In this document: in pieces, positions 1 to 8,116 of the stretch | Layout of the letters: the number at the start of each line of letters is the position of its first letter | Numbering within the stretch: the first letter of the stretch is position 1 | Source: Actinomycetes bacterium | GTDB lineage: Bacteria > Actinomycetota > Acidimicrobiia > Acidimicrobiales > CADCSY01 | Assembly (NCBI GenBank): GCA_025464025.1 | Contig: JAODBP010000105.1 | Coordinates: 1 to 28,110, forward strand | Direction: 5' to 3' | DNA: 28,110 bases | Position numbers and translations under genes: made by a program | The notes under the pieces: model-generated | The model's database searches: none | What the model was told of the DNA's origin: nothing | The model's input: only the letters and a program-made list of their open reading frames with translations

Positions 1-895
1 GGCGGTAGACGACGAACTGGACCGGGAAGCCGGGGAGGCCGAGCGGGTCGCCGAGGCCGTCGGACACGCCGCGGATGCCGAGGAACGGGACGCCGTAGCG
101 CTGCATGACCTGGGCGACGGCCGCCGTCTCCTCGTCCTGGGCGGCGTAGGTCTTGGTCGTCTCGTCAGGCGCCTTGAAGAACGACCGGACGAAGTCGGCG
201 TCGACGAGGGCCGGGGCCCGCGACGCGAAGTCGGCCAGGTCCTGGGGCGAGCCGCCGGGGATGCACGGCCGGCACCCGGCGATGTCACCGCCGCCCGGCA
301 TGCACGGGACGGCCTTGCCGCCGAACGGGTCCGAGGTCGTGCCGTCGCCGCCGACCCGCACCTTCGGTGCGTGCCACAGGTGCACGGGCGTGGCGGCGTC
401 GATGCCGGGGCAGGCGCAGGCGGCGTCACCGACCGGCACGTCCTGCGACAACCGGGGCCGGACGGTGCGGGCCAGGGCCACGAGCTTCGGGTCGGTCGGG
501 AACCAGTGCTTGCCGTCGTCGGGGGTCCAGCGCTGCGGGACCATCACGTCGCCGATGTACATGGCGCTGCCGGCCACGCCGGAGAACACCGCCGCGGTGA
601 AGGGGCACCGGCTGTGCTCGATGGCCGTGGTCGCCGCCTCGGCCGCGTTCACCGGACCGATGCCGGTGACGGTCAGCACCACGTCCTTGCCGGCCAGCCT
701 GCCGCCGTAGAACGTGCGGCCGTCGACCTCGGTCGTGGCCGTGATCGTGGTGGCCTCGACGAGCGGGTTCAGCTCCAGCGGCATGGCCGAGAGCACCAGC
801 GTGCGGGCTCCGCACCGGGGGGCCGCCGTGACGGTGGCGGCGCCGGCGCCGACCAGCAGCACGGCGCCGATCAGCGTGGCCAGGAGCTTCCTCAT
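1..895 (-). CDS. Secreted nucleoside phosphorylase / MTA-SAH nucleosidase-like protein (3' part missing)
   Basis: The gene runs off the left edge, so the C-terminus is missing; 298 codons are visible from an ATG at 893-895. The first ~25 residues form a Sec-type signal peptide (MRKLL, hydrophobic core, cut near VTAA). The mature part matches the PNP_UDP_1 fold. There is an AMPLE segment (E41) where MTA/SAH nucleosidases have AMxxE, a TGIGPVNAA stretch (78-86), FSGVAGS (104-110) followed by IGDVMVP, and EETAAVAQV (255-263) leading to IRGVSD with the probable catalytic Asp279. In the family these residues bind and cleave the N-glycosidic bond of nucleosides. Unlike cytosolic homologues it is exported and has an insertion of roughly 60 residues (about 155-215) with Cys at 160, 162, 198, 208 and 211. 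It diverges from the esterase at 972. The fold is fairly sure; the substrate is unknown. Confidence 0.75.
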   Translation of the reverse strand, partial: MRKLLATLIGAVLLVGAGAATVTAAPRCGARTLVLSAMPLELNPLVEATTITATTEVDGRTFYGGRLAGKDVVLTVTGIGPVNAAEAATTAIEHSRCPFTAAVFSGVAGSAMYIGDVMVPQRWTPDDGKHWFPTDPKLVALARTVRPRLSQDVPVGDAACACPGIDAATPVHLWHAPKVRVGGDGTTSDPFGGKAVPCMPGGGDIAGCRPCIPGGSPQDLADFASRAPALVDADFVRSFFKAPDETTKTYAAQDEETAAVAQVMQRYGVPFLGIRGVSDGLGDPLGLPGFPVQFVVYR

Positions 896-971
896 GGTCA
901 CGAGTTCGCCCTGGGCCGCCGCTCCCCTGCCCGGGGCTCGTGAACGTCGTGTTGCGCGTAAGGTCCGACCC

Positions 972-2273
972 ATGGGGGCATGGAGAGGGATCCGGTACGC
1001 GACGGCCGAGCGGTGGCAGCCGCCGGAGCCGGTGGCCTGGGACGGCACCGACCCGGGCGCGGTGGGGACGGCGGCGCCACAGGGCCCCATCGTGGGCGTC
1101 GAGGGCGTGCCGGGCATGGACGTCCTGGGCCCCACCGGCGAGGACTGCCACTTCCTGGACGTCTGGGCGCCGGACGGCGCCGACGGGCTGCCGGTCATGG
1201 TCTGGATCCACGGCGGCAAGTACGAGATCGGCAGCGGGTCGCTCCCGACCTACGACGGCACCCGACTGGCCGAGGAGGGCGTGGTCGTCGTCGGCATCAA
1301 CTTCCGACTGGGCGCGCTGGCGTCGCCCAACCTGGCCGTGCTCGACCAGGTCGCGGCCCTGCAGTGGGTGCACGACAACATCGCCCGCGTCGGCGGCGAT
1401 CCTGGCAACGTCACGATCTTCGGGGAGTCGGCCGGCGCCGGTGCGATCCTCCACCTGCTCGGCGTGCCGGCGGCCGACGGGCTGTACCAGCGGGCCATCC
1501 TCCAGAGCCCGGGCGGCGAGGTCGTCCAGCGGGAGCACCACGAGGCCCTGCGCGAAGCGCTCTTCGCCCGAGTGGCGCCCGATGCTCCCGTCGAGGCGGT
1601 CCTCGCCGCCCAGAACGACGCCGCCGCCGCCGTCGCCCACCTCTTCGGCGCCATGCCGTGGGCACCGGTGATCGATGGCGACGTGCTGCCCGGCGACCCC
1701 CGGGACCGGGTGGCCGCGGGCGTCGGTGTCGACCTTCTGGTGGGCACGACCGGGTGCGAGCTGGAGCCCTACACCGCGGTCATGAAGGACCTGCCGCCCG
1801 AGGCGATCGGCGGCGTGCTGCAACACCTGGTCCGGCCGATCATCGGGCGCGACCCCGGCCACATGACCAAGCTCGTCGAGGCCTACGACCGCGACTACGG
1901 CGCGGTGCTGTCCGACGCGGCGATGGCGATCCCGGTGGTGCGCCTGCTCGACTCCCACCAGGGCCGGGCGTTCTCGTACGTGTTCGGCTGGGAGTCGCCC
2001 GTCGTGGGTTCGGCCCACGCCACCGACCTGCCGTTCACGTTCGGCACGTTCGACGTCGAGACGTGGAAGGAGTTCGTCGGCTACGACGACGATGCCGAGG
2101 CGCTGAGCGCGCGCATGCGCCGGGCCTACGCCACGTTCGCCCGCACCGGCGATCCCGGCTGGCCGGCGTGGGACGCCGACCGCCAGGCCATGGTCTTCGG
2201 CCGGACCGACGAGGTGCGCACGCACCCGTCGGCCGCGAACCTCCACCTCCACCCGGAAAGGGAAGTCGCATGA
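972..2273 (+). CDS. Type-B carboxylesterase (alpha/beta hydrolase)
   Basis: The 433-residue product hydrolyses carboxylic esters. The oxyanion-hole motif [10 protein letters not shown] lies at 80-89 and the nucleophile elbow GESAGA places Ser153. The likely acid is Glu263 in [10 protein letters not shown] and the likely catalytic His is 349 in SAHATDLPF, so the triad is complete. The family usually has about 480-550 residues, so this is a short member. The ATG at 972 is preferred because it opens directly into the conserved WRGIRYA segment (family: FxGIPYA) and no in-frame start lies just upstream. No signal peptide is visible, so it is probably cytoplasmic. Its stop overlaps the next start (ATGA), so it is translationally coupled to the SDR. 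An initial ester-cleaving step of a catabolic pathway is inferred; the substrate is not known. Confidence 0.88.
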   Translation: MGAWRGIRYATAERWQPPEPVAWDGTDPGAVGTAAPQGPIVGVEGVPGMDVLGPTGEDCHFLDVWAPDGADGLPVMVWIHGGKYEIGSGSLPTYDGTRLAEEGVVVVGINFRLGALASPNLAVLDQVAALQWVHDNIARVGGDPGNVTIFGESAGAGAILHLLGVPAADGLYQRAILQSPGGEVVQREHHEALREALFARVAPDAPVEAVLAAQNDAAAAVAHLFGAMPWAPVIDGDVLPGDPRDRVAAGVGVDLLVGTTGCELEPYTAVMKDLPPEAIGGVLQHLVRPIIGRDPGHMTKLVEAYDRDYGAVLSDAAMAIPVVRLLDSHQGRAFSYVFGWESPVVGSAHATDLPFTFGTFDVETWKEFVGYDDDAEALSARMRRAYATFARTGDPGWPAWDADRQAMVFGRTDEVRTHPSAANLHLHPEREVA

Positions 2274-3139
2274 GCAGCCTCCAGGGCAAGGTCGCCATCG
2301 TCACCGGCGCCAGCCGCGGGATCGGCAAGGGCGCTGCCCTCGCCCTCGGCGAGCTCGGCGCGACGGTCTACGTCACCGGCCGCACCGTCACGCCGGGCCA
2401 GGGCCTCGCCGGGACCGTCGGCGAGACGGCCGACCAGGTCACCGCCCTCGGCGGGAAGGGCATCGCCGTCGCCGTCGACCACCACGACGACGCCCAGGTC
2501 GACGCCCTGTTCGACCAGGTGGCCGCCGAGCAGGGCCGGCTCGACGTCCTCGTGAACAACGTCTACCCGAGCGCCGACCTCACCGCCTGGCTGGGCAAGC
2601 CGTTCTGGGAGCTGCCGATCGAGGCGTGGGACGGCGTGATCGACATCGGCCTCCGCTCCCACTACGTCGCCGCCCGCCGCGCCGCCATGGTCATGGTCCC
2701 GGCCAAGTCGGGCGTGATCGTCAACGTCTCGTCGTCGGGCTCCCAGCAGTACTCCCACAACATCCCCTACGGCGTCGGCAAGGCCGCCCTCGACCGCTTC
2801 ACCGCCGACGCCGCCCACGAGCTCACGCCCCACGGCATCGCGGTCGTCTCCCTCTGGCCCGGCCTGGTGAAGACCGAGCTGGTCATGGCCGGCGCCTCCA
2901 AGGCGGCCGACGGCTCCGGCCGCGACGTCATCGCCCTCCCCGGCGAGGGCGAGATCGACCTCTCCGGCGCCCAGTCGCCCCTGTTCGTCGGCCGCGCCGC
3001 AGCCGCCCTCGCCGCCGCCGACGACGTCCTGGCCAAGACGGGCAAGGCCTACGCGGTGGCCGACCTGGCCCGTGAGTACGCCTTCACCGACGAGGACGGC
3101 AACGTCCCCGACACCAGGGTCCGGCCCGGCGCCGAGTAG
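2270..3139 (+). CDS. Short-chain dehydrogenase, DHRS1-like
   Basis: The 289-residue SDR oxidoreductase has the NAD(P)-binding motif TGASRGIG at 12-19, the structural NNVYP at 96-100, VNVSSSGS around 151-158 with the catalytic Ser, and YGVGK with Tyr167 and Lys171. The PYGVGKAA and VSLWPGLVKTEL segments resemble the DHRS1 subgroup more than classical FabG enzymes, and the length is that of DHRS1 rather than the usual ~250. Family members reduce or oxidise carbonyl/hydroxyl groups, including steroids. The ATG overlaps the esterase stop by four bases, so the two genes form one operon. Arginine at 37-38 (TGR) suggests NADP(H) preference, which is inference. Confidence 0.88.
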   Translation: MSSLQGKVAIVTGASRGIGKGAALALGELGATVYVTGRTVTPGQGLAGTVGETADQVTALGGKGIAVAVDHHDDAQVDALFDQVAAEQGRLDVLVNNVYPSADLTAWLGKPFWELPIEAWDGVIDIGLRSHYVAARRAAMVMVPAKSGVIVNVSSSGSQQYSHNIPYGVGKAALDRFTADAAHELTPHGIAVVSLWPGLVKTELVMAGASKAADGSGRDVIALPGEGEIDLSGAQSPLFVGRAAAALAAADDVLAKTGKAYAVADLAREYAFTDEDGNVPDTRVRPGAE

Positions 3140-3143
3140 GTCC

Positions 3144-3173
3144 TTGTCCGGGCTTAGTCATAGTGCTTAGTAT
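3144..3173 (+). promoter_or_regulatory. Candidate sigmaA-type promoter of the 3196 amidohydrolase
   Basis: TTGTCC at 3144-3149 and TAGTAT at 3168-3173 are separated by 18 bases. They sit in an AT-rich island in otherwise GC-rich DNA, after the SDR stop. Transcription would start near 3180, leaving room for the GGGAGGGG ribosome-binding site before the ATG at 3196. The -10 box overlaps the palindromic operator. Confidence 0.5.
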
Positions 3174-3180
3174 GACTAAG
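3153..3180. promoter_or_regulatory. Palindromic operator (TetR-type architecture)
   Basis: CTTAGT-ATG-ACTAAG at 3166-3180 is a perfect inverted repeat with 6-base arms and a 3-base spacer. An additional half site, CTTAGT, at 3153-3158 makes a larger perfect repeat: CTTAGTCATA (3153-3162) pairs with TATGACTAAG (3171-3180). It covers the -10 box, a position expected for a repressor. The nearest candidate binders are the two TetR proteins encoded at 4267-5597, which is inference. Confidence 0.65.
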
Positions 3181-3195
3181 GACCTGGGAGGGGAC

Positions 3196-4266
3196 ATGAC
3201 GAGAGCCCGACTGATCTCCGCCGACTCGCACGTCGCCGTGCGCCTCGACGACATCCGGGCCCGCGTCCCGAGTGCCCTCCACGACGCGTTCGACGACGCC
3301 ATCGCCGAGCAGGCGCGCATCGACGAGGAGCTCCGCGGCGGGCGGAAGCTCTCGATGGCCGACTGGGACATGGAGGCCTTCAAGGACCCCGGGTACCACG
3401 ACCCGGTGGCCCGGCTCGCCGCCATGGACCGCGACGGCGTCGACGCCGAGGTCCTCTACTCGGAGGTCAGCGCGTTCCGCGCCTACGGCCTGGTCAAGGG
3501 CGACTGGAAGCCGATCAGCCGGGCCTTCACCGACCACCTGTCGGAGTTCGCCGCCGTCGACCCCGACCGGCTCGTCGTCTCCTACCAGGTGCCGATCATC
3601 GACGTCGCCTACGCCGTGTCCGAGGTCGAGCGCCTCGCCGGGCTCGGCGCCCGGGCCGTGCACCTCCCGAACTTCCCCAGCGAGCTCGGCCTCCCCGACT
3701 ACCACGACGGGGTGTACGACCCGCTCTGGGGCGTGCTCCAGGAGACCGGCCTCTCGATCAGCCACCACCTCGGCAACCGGGCCTCGCTCTACGACGTGCT
3801 CCAGCGGGACCCGACGCCGCAGGCCGGGATCTTCACCTCGCTCCCGGCCCTCGCCCTGGCCGAGGTCATCGCCTGGTGGATCCTCACCGGCACGCTCGAG
3901 CGGTTCCCCGGCCTGCACATCGTCTTCGTGGAGCCGAGCCTCTACTGGCTCCCGGGCTTCCTGGCCGGCCTCGACCGCAAGACCGAGCGGTACGACTTCC
4001 CGGGCATGCGGCTGAAGCCCAGCGACTACTTCCGGCGCAACATGGCGGCCACGTTCATGGACGACGAGGTCGGGCTCCAGATGCGCCACATGATCGGGCT
4101 CGAGAACATCCTGTGGTCGACCGACTTCCCCCACCCGGCGACGACGTGGCCGAACTCCCAGGAGGTCGTGGCCCGCCAGTTCGCCGACGTGCCCGACGAC
4201 GAGCGGGAGCTGATCTGCTGCCGCAACGCGGCCCGCATCTACAACCTCTCCCCTACGGCCGCCTAG
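3196..4266 (+). CDS. Amidohydrolase 2 family metal-dependent hydrolase
   Basis: The 356-residue protein belongs to the amidohydrolase_2 (ACMSD-related) TIM-barrel family, whose members do C-C hydrolysis, decarboxylation or lactone/amide hydrolysis. Visible metal-site motifs are SADSH near the N-terminus (Asp10, His12), ISHHLGN in the middle and STDFPHPATTWPN near the end, whose Asp is the usual final ligand. The ATG at 3196 is chosen because GGGAGGGG lies just upstream; in-frame ATGs at 3163-3174 lie inside the promoter. The C-terminal NILWSTDFPH..TWPNSQ block closely matches the paralogue at 11335 (NILLEQDYPH..TWPNTQ). It ends directly against the convergent TetR stop at 4267. The substrate cannot be read from sequence. 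Confidence 0.85.
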   Translation: MTRARLISADSHVAVRLDDIRARVPSALHDAFDDAIAEQARIDEELRGGRKLSMADWDMEAFKDPGYHDPVARLAAMDRDGVDAEVLYSEVSAFRAYGLVKGDWKPISRAFTDHLSEFAAVDPDRLVVSYQVPIIDVAYAVSEVERLAGLGARAVHLPNFPSELGLPDYHDGVYDPLWGVLQETGLSISHHLGNRASLYDVLQRDPTPQAGIFTSLPALALAEVIAWWILTGTLERFPGLHIVFVEPSLYWLPGFLAGLDRKTERYDFPGMRLKPSDYFRRNMAATFMDDEVGLQMRHMIGLENILWSTDFPHPATTWPNSQEVVARQFADVPDDERELICCRNAARIYNLSPTAA

Positions 4267-4908
4267 TCAGGCCAGCGCCAACCCTCGCCGGGCCGCCTCC
4301 GACCGGAGGGCCTCGGCGACGCCCCGGACGAGCAGCCCGCGGACGACGGTGTCGTCCGCCGTGTCGGCGACGTTGGTGGAGACGACGTTGCCCATCAGGT
4401 AGCCGCGCAGGGCGAGGAAGGCGTAGCGCACGAGCTCCGGGTCGGACGCCGCCTCGCCGAGGGCCTGGTCGAACAGGGGCTGCCAGGCCCGAGACAGCTC
4501 GGCCCCGTGGACGGCGATGGCCTGGCGGGTCTCGCTCGACGTGTTCGGGTTGCGGGTGAGGTCGAGGATGATCTGGAGCTGGACGAGGTGCTCGGGCTGC
4601 TCGTAGTGCGAGGCGAGCACGTCGAGCACCGAGGCCAGCCGCTCCTCGAGGGTCCCGTCGGGCACCTCGGCCTCGGCCATCCGGCGGTCGAGCGCGGCCC
4701 AGCGGTCGTTCAGGACCTCGAGCAGCAGCCCCTCCCGGGTGCCGAACTGGTGCTGGATCGTGCCCCACGTGACACCGGCCCGGCGGGCGATCTCGTTGGA
4801 GCTCGTCTGGTAGTAGCCGACCTCGAGGATGCAGCCGACGGCGGCATCGAGCACCCGCCGCCACGTCTGCTCCCCGTCGGACCGGCGCCGCCGGGCCGGT
4901 GGGGTCAA
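4267..4908 (-). CDS. TetR-family transcriptional regulator (downstream of pair)
   Basis: The 213-residue regulator has an N-terminal helix-turn-helix (about residues 15-65) with SSNEIARRAGVTWGTIQHQFGTREGLL, shown here in part: SSNEIARRAGV, then WGTIQHQFGTRE. The rest is a variable helical ligand-binding domain. It starts with TTG (4906-4908), and this codon overlaps the TGA of the preceding TetR gene, so translation is coupled. The recognition helix nearly matches that of its neighbour (VTWGTIQHQFG against VSWGSIQYHFG), suggesting related operators or heterodimers. It is the last gene of the 9681-4267 operon. Control of the CoA-transferase/aldolase operon or of the amidohydrolase at 3196 is inferred from position. 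Confidence 0.87.
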   Translation of the reverse strand: MTPPARRRRSDGEQTWRRVLDAAVGCILEVGYYQTSSNEIARRAGVTWGTIQHQFGTREGLLLEVLNDRWAALDRRMAEAEVPDGTLEERLASVLDVLASHYEQPEHLVQLQIILDLTRNPNTSSETRQAIAVHGAELSRAWQPLFDQALGEAASDPELVRYAFLALRGYLMGNVVSTNVADTADDTVVRGLLVRGVAEALRSEAARRGLALA

Positions 4909-5597
4909 GGGGTGACGCCCTCGTCGAGCCGGGCGGCGGCGGCCAGGCCGGCCAGGAAGCGGGCCAGCTCGTCGCGGTCGGTGGCCGTGGTCCGGGCACC
5001 CGACCGGCGGAGCGGGACGGCGTCGCCGATCTGGCGGCTCAACGCCATGCCCCGGATGGCGTTGAACACGACGTTCCTGGTGACGCTGCTGGCGCCCTCG
5101 CCGAGCACGTCGCGCAGGAGCCGCCGGAGCTCGTCACCCGAATCGTCGACCTGCTGGTCGAGCGAGGTGGTCACCTCGGCCGAGGTGTCGGGGTCGTGGA
5201 GGAGGTTCAGCACGATCTGCAGGCGGGCGAGGTAGATCGGGTCGCCGTAGTGCTTGGCCAGGACGGCGTAGAGCGCCTGCAGCCGCTCCTCCAACGTGTC
5301 GCCGGTGATCCGGCCCTTCTTCACCGTGGCCGAGAACCGCTGGTTGAGCTCCTCGATCACGGCGAGGAGCAGCGCCTCGCGTGAGCCGAAGTGGTACTGG
5401 ATCGACCCCCAGCTCACGCCGGCCCGGCGGGCGATCTCGTTCGAGCTGGCCCGGTAGAAGCCGAGCTCCAGGATGCAGGCGATGGCGCCGTCGAGGATCT
5501 GGCGGCGACCGGCCGACTCGCCGTCGGTGGTCCGCTTCTGCCGGCGCGAGCGGTCACGGGGCGGGGCGATGCCGGCGGCACGGTCAGGGGCGGTCAC
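4905..5597 (-). CDS. TetR-family transcriptional regulator (upstream of pair)
   Basis: The 230-residue protein has a TetR helix-turn-helix at about residues 30-80, with SSNEIARRAGVSWGSIQYHF as the core, preceded by a basic, arginine-rich N-terminal arm (RDRSRRQKR). The C-terminal half is the divergent effector domain. The GTG at 5595-5597 is the assigned start, 32 bases after the CoA-transferase stop; no clear ribosome-binding site is visible, so the start is uncertain by some residues. It is a close paralogue of the gene immediately downstream, which implies tandem duplication. In such catabolic operons TetR proteins commonly sense acyl-CoA intermediates; that role is inference here. Confidence 0.87.
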   Translation of the reverse strand: MTAPDRAAGIAPPRDRSRRQKRTTDGESAGRRQILDGAIACILELGFYRASSNEIARRAGVSWGSIQYHFGSREALLLAVIEELNQRFSATVKKGRITGDTLEERLQALYAVLAKHYGDPIYLARLQIVLNLLHDPDTSAEVTTSLDQQVDDSGDELRRLLRDVLGEGASSVTRNVVFNAIRGMALSRQIGDAVPLRRSGARTTATDRDELARFLAGLAAAARLDEGVTP

Positions 5598-5629
5598 AGG
5601 CCGCCATCATGGCGCGGGCACGGGCTGGC

Positions 5630-8086
5630 TCAGTCGACCCACAGCTCCTCGTGGACGGCGCCCGAGGCGAGGAGCTCCTCGATCCGCGCCTCGTCGAAGC
5701 CGTGCTCGTGGAGGATCGCTCGGGTGTGCTGGCCCACGATCGGCGGTGGGCCCTGCACCACCCCGGGCGTGGCCGAGAAGCCGATGGTCGAACCGAACTG
5801 CTCGAAGCGGCCCAGGACCGGGTGCTGGTGCTCGACGATCAAGCCGAGGTCGCGCATGGCCGCGTCGGCGAAGACCTCGCGCCCGAAGTGCGGGTTGGCC
5901 ACCTCGCACGGCACGCCGGCGGCATCGAGGAGCTTGAACCACTCGCCGGCCGAGCGGGTGCGCAGGAGGGCGGCGATGCCCTCGCCGAGCTCGGCGTCAT
6001 GGGCCGATCGGCGCTCGGGGTCGGCGAAGCGCTCGTCGCCGGCCAGGTCGAGGTCGGGAAGCCCTCGGGCGAGCGCCTGCCACTCGTCCTCGTTCGTGAC
6101 GGCGACGCAGAGCCAGCCGTCGGCCGTCTCGTACAGGCGGTAGAGGGCGCCGAGCCCGAGCTGGAGCCGGTCGAGGTGGGGCCGGGGCAGCGCCTCACCG
6201 TCGCTGGTGAGCGACGCGGCGGACGAGGCGAGCAGCGCGGCGTTGAGGATCGACGTGTCGATGCTCTGACCCTCGCCGGTGCGAGCCCGGTGGTAGAGCG
6301 CCTGGACGACGCCGATGGCGGAGAGGAAGCCGTTGCCGGTGTCGCCCATCGACGTGAGGCTCCAGAACGGCCGACCGCCGTCGTAGCCGCCGCCGTCCTC
6401 CCAGGTCACCCCGCCGAGCGAGCACCCGGTCTGGTCGTTGCCCGGCGCGTCCGAACGCGACCCCCGGTCGAAGCCCCGGGTGTGGCAGTAGACCATCGCC
6501 GGGTTGATCGGGCGCAGCGAGGCCTCGTCGCAGCCGAGCCGGGCGAGGGCATCGCGCCGCATGTTCGAGTGCACGACGTCGGCGTCGGCGACCAGGCGGT
6601 GCAGCACGGCGATGCCGTCGGGGTGCTTGAGGTCGATGCAGATGCTCCGCTTGCCGCGGTTGCAGGCGTAGGCCACGTGGGTGGCGTGCCACCACGGGTC
6701 GCGGGTGGCGTTGACCTTGATCACGTTGGCGCCGAGGTCGGACAGCACCTGGGTGCCGAACGGCCCGGCGACGGCGAAGCCGAGGTCGAGCACGGTGATC
6801 CCGTCGAGCGGCGGCCGCCCGGGCGCCCCGTTGGCGGGTGCCACCGCCGGAGGGGCGACCCGGGCCGCGAGCAGGTCGTCCCGCACCTCCCGGTCGTGCT
6901 CTCCCACCCGGGGCACCGGGCCCTGCACCCGTCCCGGCGTCCGGCTCATCCCGTAGAGCACGCCGAGCTGCCGCAGGGTGCCGTGCTCGGGGTGGGCCAC
7001 GTCGACGACCGCGCCCTCGGCCAGCAGCGTCGGGTCGACCAGCGCCTCCTCGGGGGTGCGAACGGGCTGGAGGGGCACCCCGGCCTCGGCCGCGACCCGC
7101 ACCCAGTCGGCGCTCGGGAAGCGGGCGATGGCATCGCGCATGTCGGGCCAGTAGTGGGCGAGCACGACGATGTTCTCGGAGCCGGGCGGGATCCGCTCGG
7201 CGTCGTCGCGGACGTTGGTGATGTCGCGCCGCAGCTCGAGGGTGTCACCGTCGGCGCTGGAGAGGACGAAGCGCGGGTTCGGCACCCACGACTCGATCCA
7301 CCGGCCGTCGGCGCACTCGAAGAACCCCTTCGACGCCCGTTCGTCGTAGATCCACGTCCGGTAGCCGGTCGCGTCCGGGTGGTCCGACCGCTGCCACTTG
7401 CCGGCCGTCAGGATCAGGGCGGCCTGGAGCAGCGACGTCTCGACGTGCTGGCCCCGGCCGTCGCGCTCGCGGGCCAGGAGGGCGGCGCTGATGCCCGTCG
7501 TCGCCAGGTAGGCGGCGCAGATGTTGGGCCACGGCGAGTGGAGGAAGATCGGGCCGGGCCGGGGCGGGCCGGGGGGCATGCCCTCGGGCACCTCGAGGTC
7601 GGGCAGGAACGGTTCGATGCCGTTGACGTGGTCCGTCGGGCTGCCCAAGTGGCCCCGCTGCTCGTCGAGGAGGCCGAGCCGGGCCGCGACCAGGGCGTCG
7701 TAGGCCGGGCGGTCGCGGTGGTCGGGGTGGTCGCCGTAACCGGTGATGGAGCAGTGCACGAGGCGGGGGTGGAAGGCGAGCAGGGTCGCGGCATCGGCCC
7801 CCAGGCGTTCGGCGACGCCGGGTCCGAAGGTCTCCAGCACGACGTCGGCCGTCGCCACCAGCTCGTGGAAGGTCCCTCGGTCACCGTCCGACCCCAGGTC
7901 GAGCTCGATGCTGCGGCGGCCGCGGAGCCAGGCGTTGGCGCCGGGCAGGGTGCGGAAGCGGTCACCCCCGGGCCGCTCCACCTTGATCACGTCGGCCCCG
8001 TGGTCGGCGAGCAGCATGCCGGTGATGGGCCCGGCGATCCCCTGGCTGAGGTCGAGGACGCGGACGCCGTCGAGCACGCTGGTCAT
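5630..8086 (-). CDS. Tandem-domain CaiB/BaiF (family III) CoA-transferase
   Basis: The 818-residue protein contains two complete family III CoA-transferase domains where a usual polypeptide has one (~400 residues). Domain 1 (about 4-405) opens with LDGVRVLDLSQGIAGP and carries the candidate catalytic Asp130 in RPAYDALVAA. Domain 2 (about 426-818) opens with LDGITVLDLGFAVAGP and carries Asp551 in GNDQTGCSLGG. Family III enzymes move CoA between carboxylic acids through an aspartyl-CoA thioester, normally as interlocked dimers, so the fusion may form an intramolecular pseudo-dimer. An AGGAG ribosome-binding site precedes the ATG by 7 bases. It lies between the aldolase-like thiolase and the TetR pair and would activate or recycle a pathway acid; this is inferred. 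Confidence 0.9.
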   Translation of the reverse strand: MTSVLDGVRVLDLSQGIAGPITGMLLADHGADVIKVERPGGDRFRTLPGANAWLRGRRSIELDLGSDGDRGTFHELVATADVVLETFGPGVAERLGADAATLLAFHPRLVHCSITGYGDHPDHRDRPAYDALVAARLGLLDEQRGHLGSPTDHVNGIEPFLPDLEVPEGMPPGPPRPGPIFLHSPWPNICAAYLATTGISAALLARERDGRGQHVETSLLQAALILTAGKWQRSDHPDATGYRTWIYDERASKGFFECADGRWIESWVPNPRFVLSSADGDTLELRRDITNVRDDAERIPPGSENIVVLAHYWPDMRDAIARFPSADWVRVAAEAGVPLQPVRTPEEALVDPTLLAEGAVVDVAHPEHGTLRQLGVLYGMSRTPGRVQGPVPRVGEHDREVRDDLLAARVAPPAVAPANGAPGRPPLDGITVLDLGFAVAGPFGTQVLSDLGANVIKVNATRDPWWHATHVAYACNRGKRSICIDLKHPDGIAVLHRLVADADVVHSNMRRDALARLGCDEASLRPINPAMVYCHTRGFDRGSRSDAPGNDQTGCSLGGVTWEDGGGYDGGRPFWSLTSMGDTGNGFLSAIGVVQALYHRARTGEGQSIDTSILNAALLASSAASLTSDGEALPRPHLDRLQLGLGALYRLYETADGWLCVAVTNEDEWQALARGLPDLDLAGDERFADPERRSAHDAELGEGIAALLRTRSAGEWFKLLDAAGVPCEVANPHFGREVFADAAMRDLGLIVEHQHPVLGRFEQFGSTIGFSATPGVVQGPPPIVGQHTRAILHEHGFDEARIEELLASGAVHEELWVD

Positions 8087-8116
8087 GGCAGGGCTCCTGT
8101 GGTGGGTTGGCGCCGG

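Noticed and set aside
898..943. Inverted repeat TCACGAG / CTCGTGA between the first two genes
   Set aside because: The arms are only 7 bases with a 32-base gap and no AT-rich context, so chance is a sufficient explanation.
426..2252. A 600-codon open frame on the minus strand opposite the esterase
   Set aside because: It is composition-driven and opposite a gene with a full catalytic triad. The real minus-strand gene here is the nucleosidase-like one in another frame, starting at 895.
3163..3195. Earlier start codons for the amidohydrolase at 3163 and 3172
   Set aside because: These lie in the -10 box and palindrome, whereas ATG 3196 has GGGAGGGG at proper spacing.
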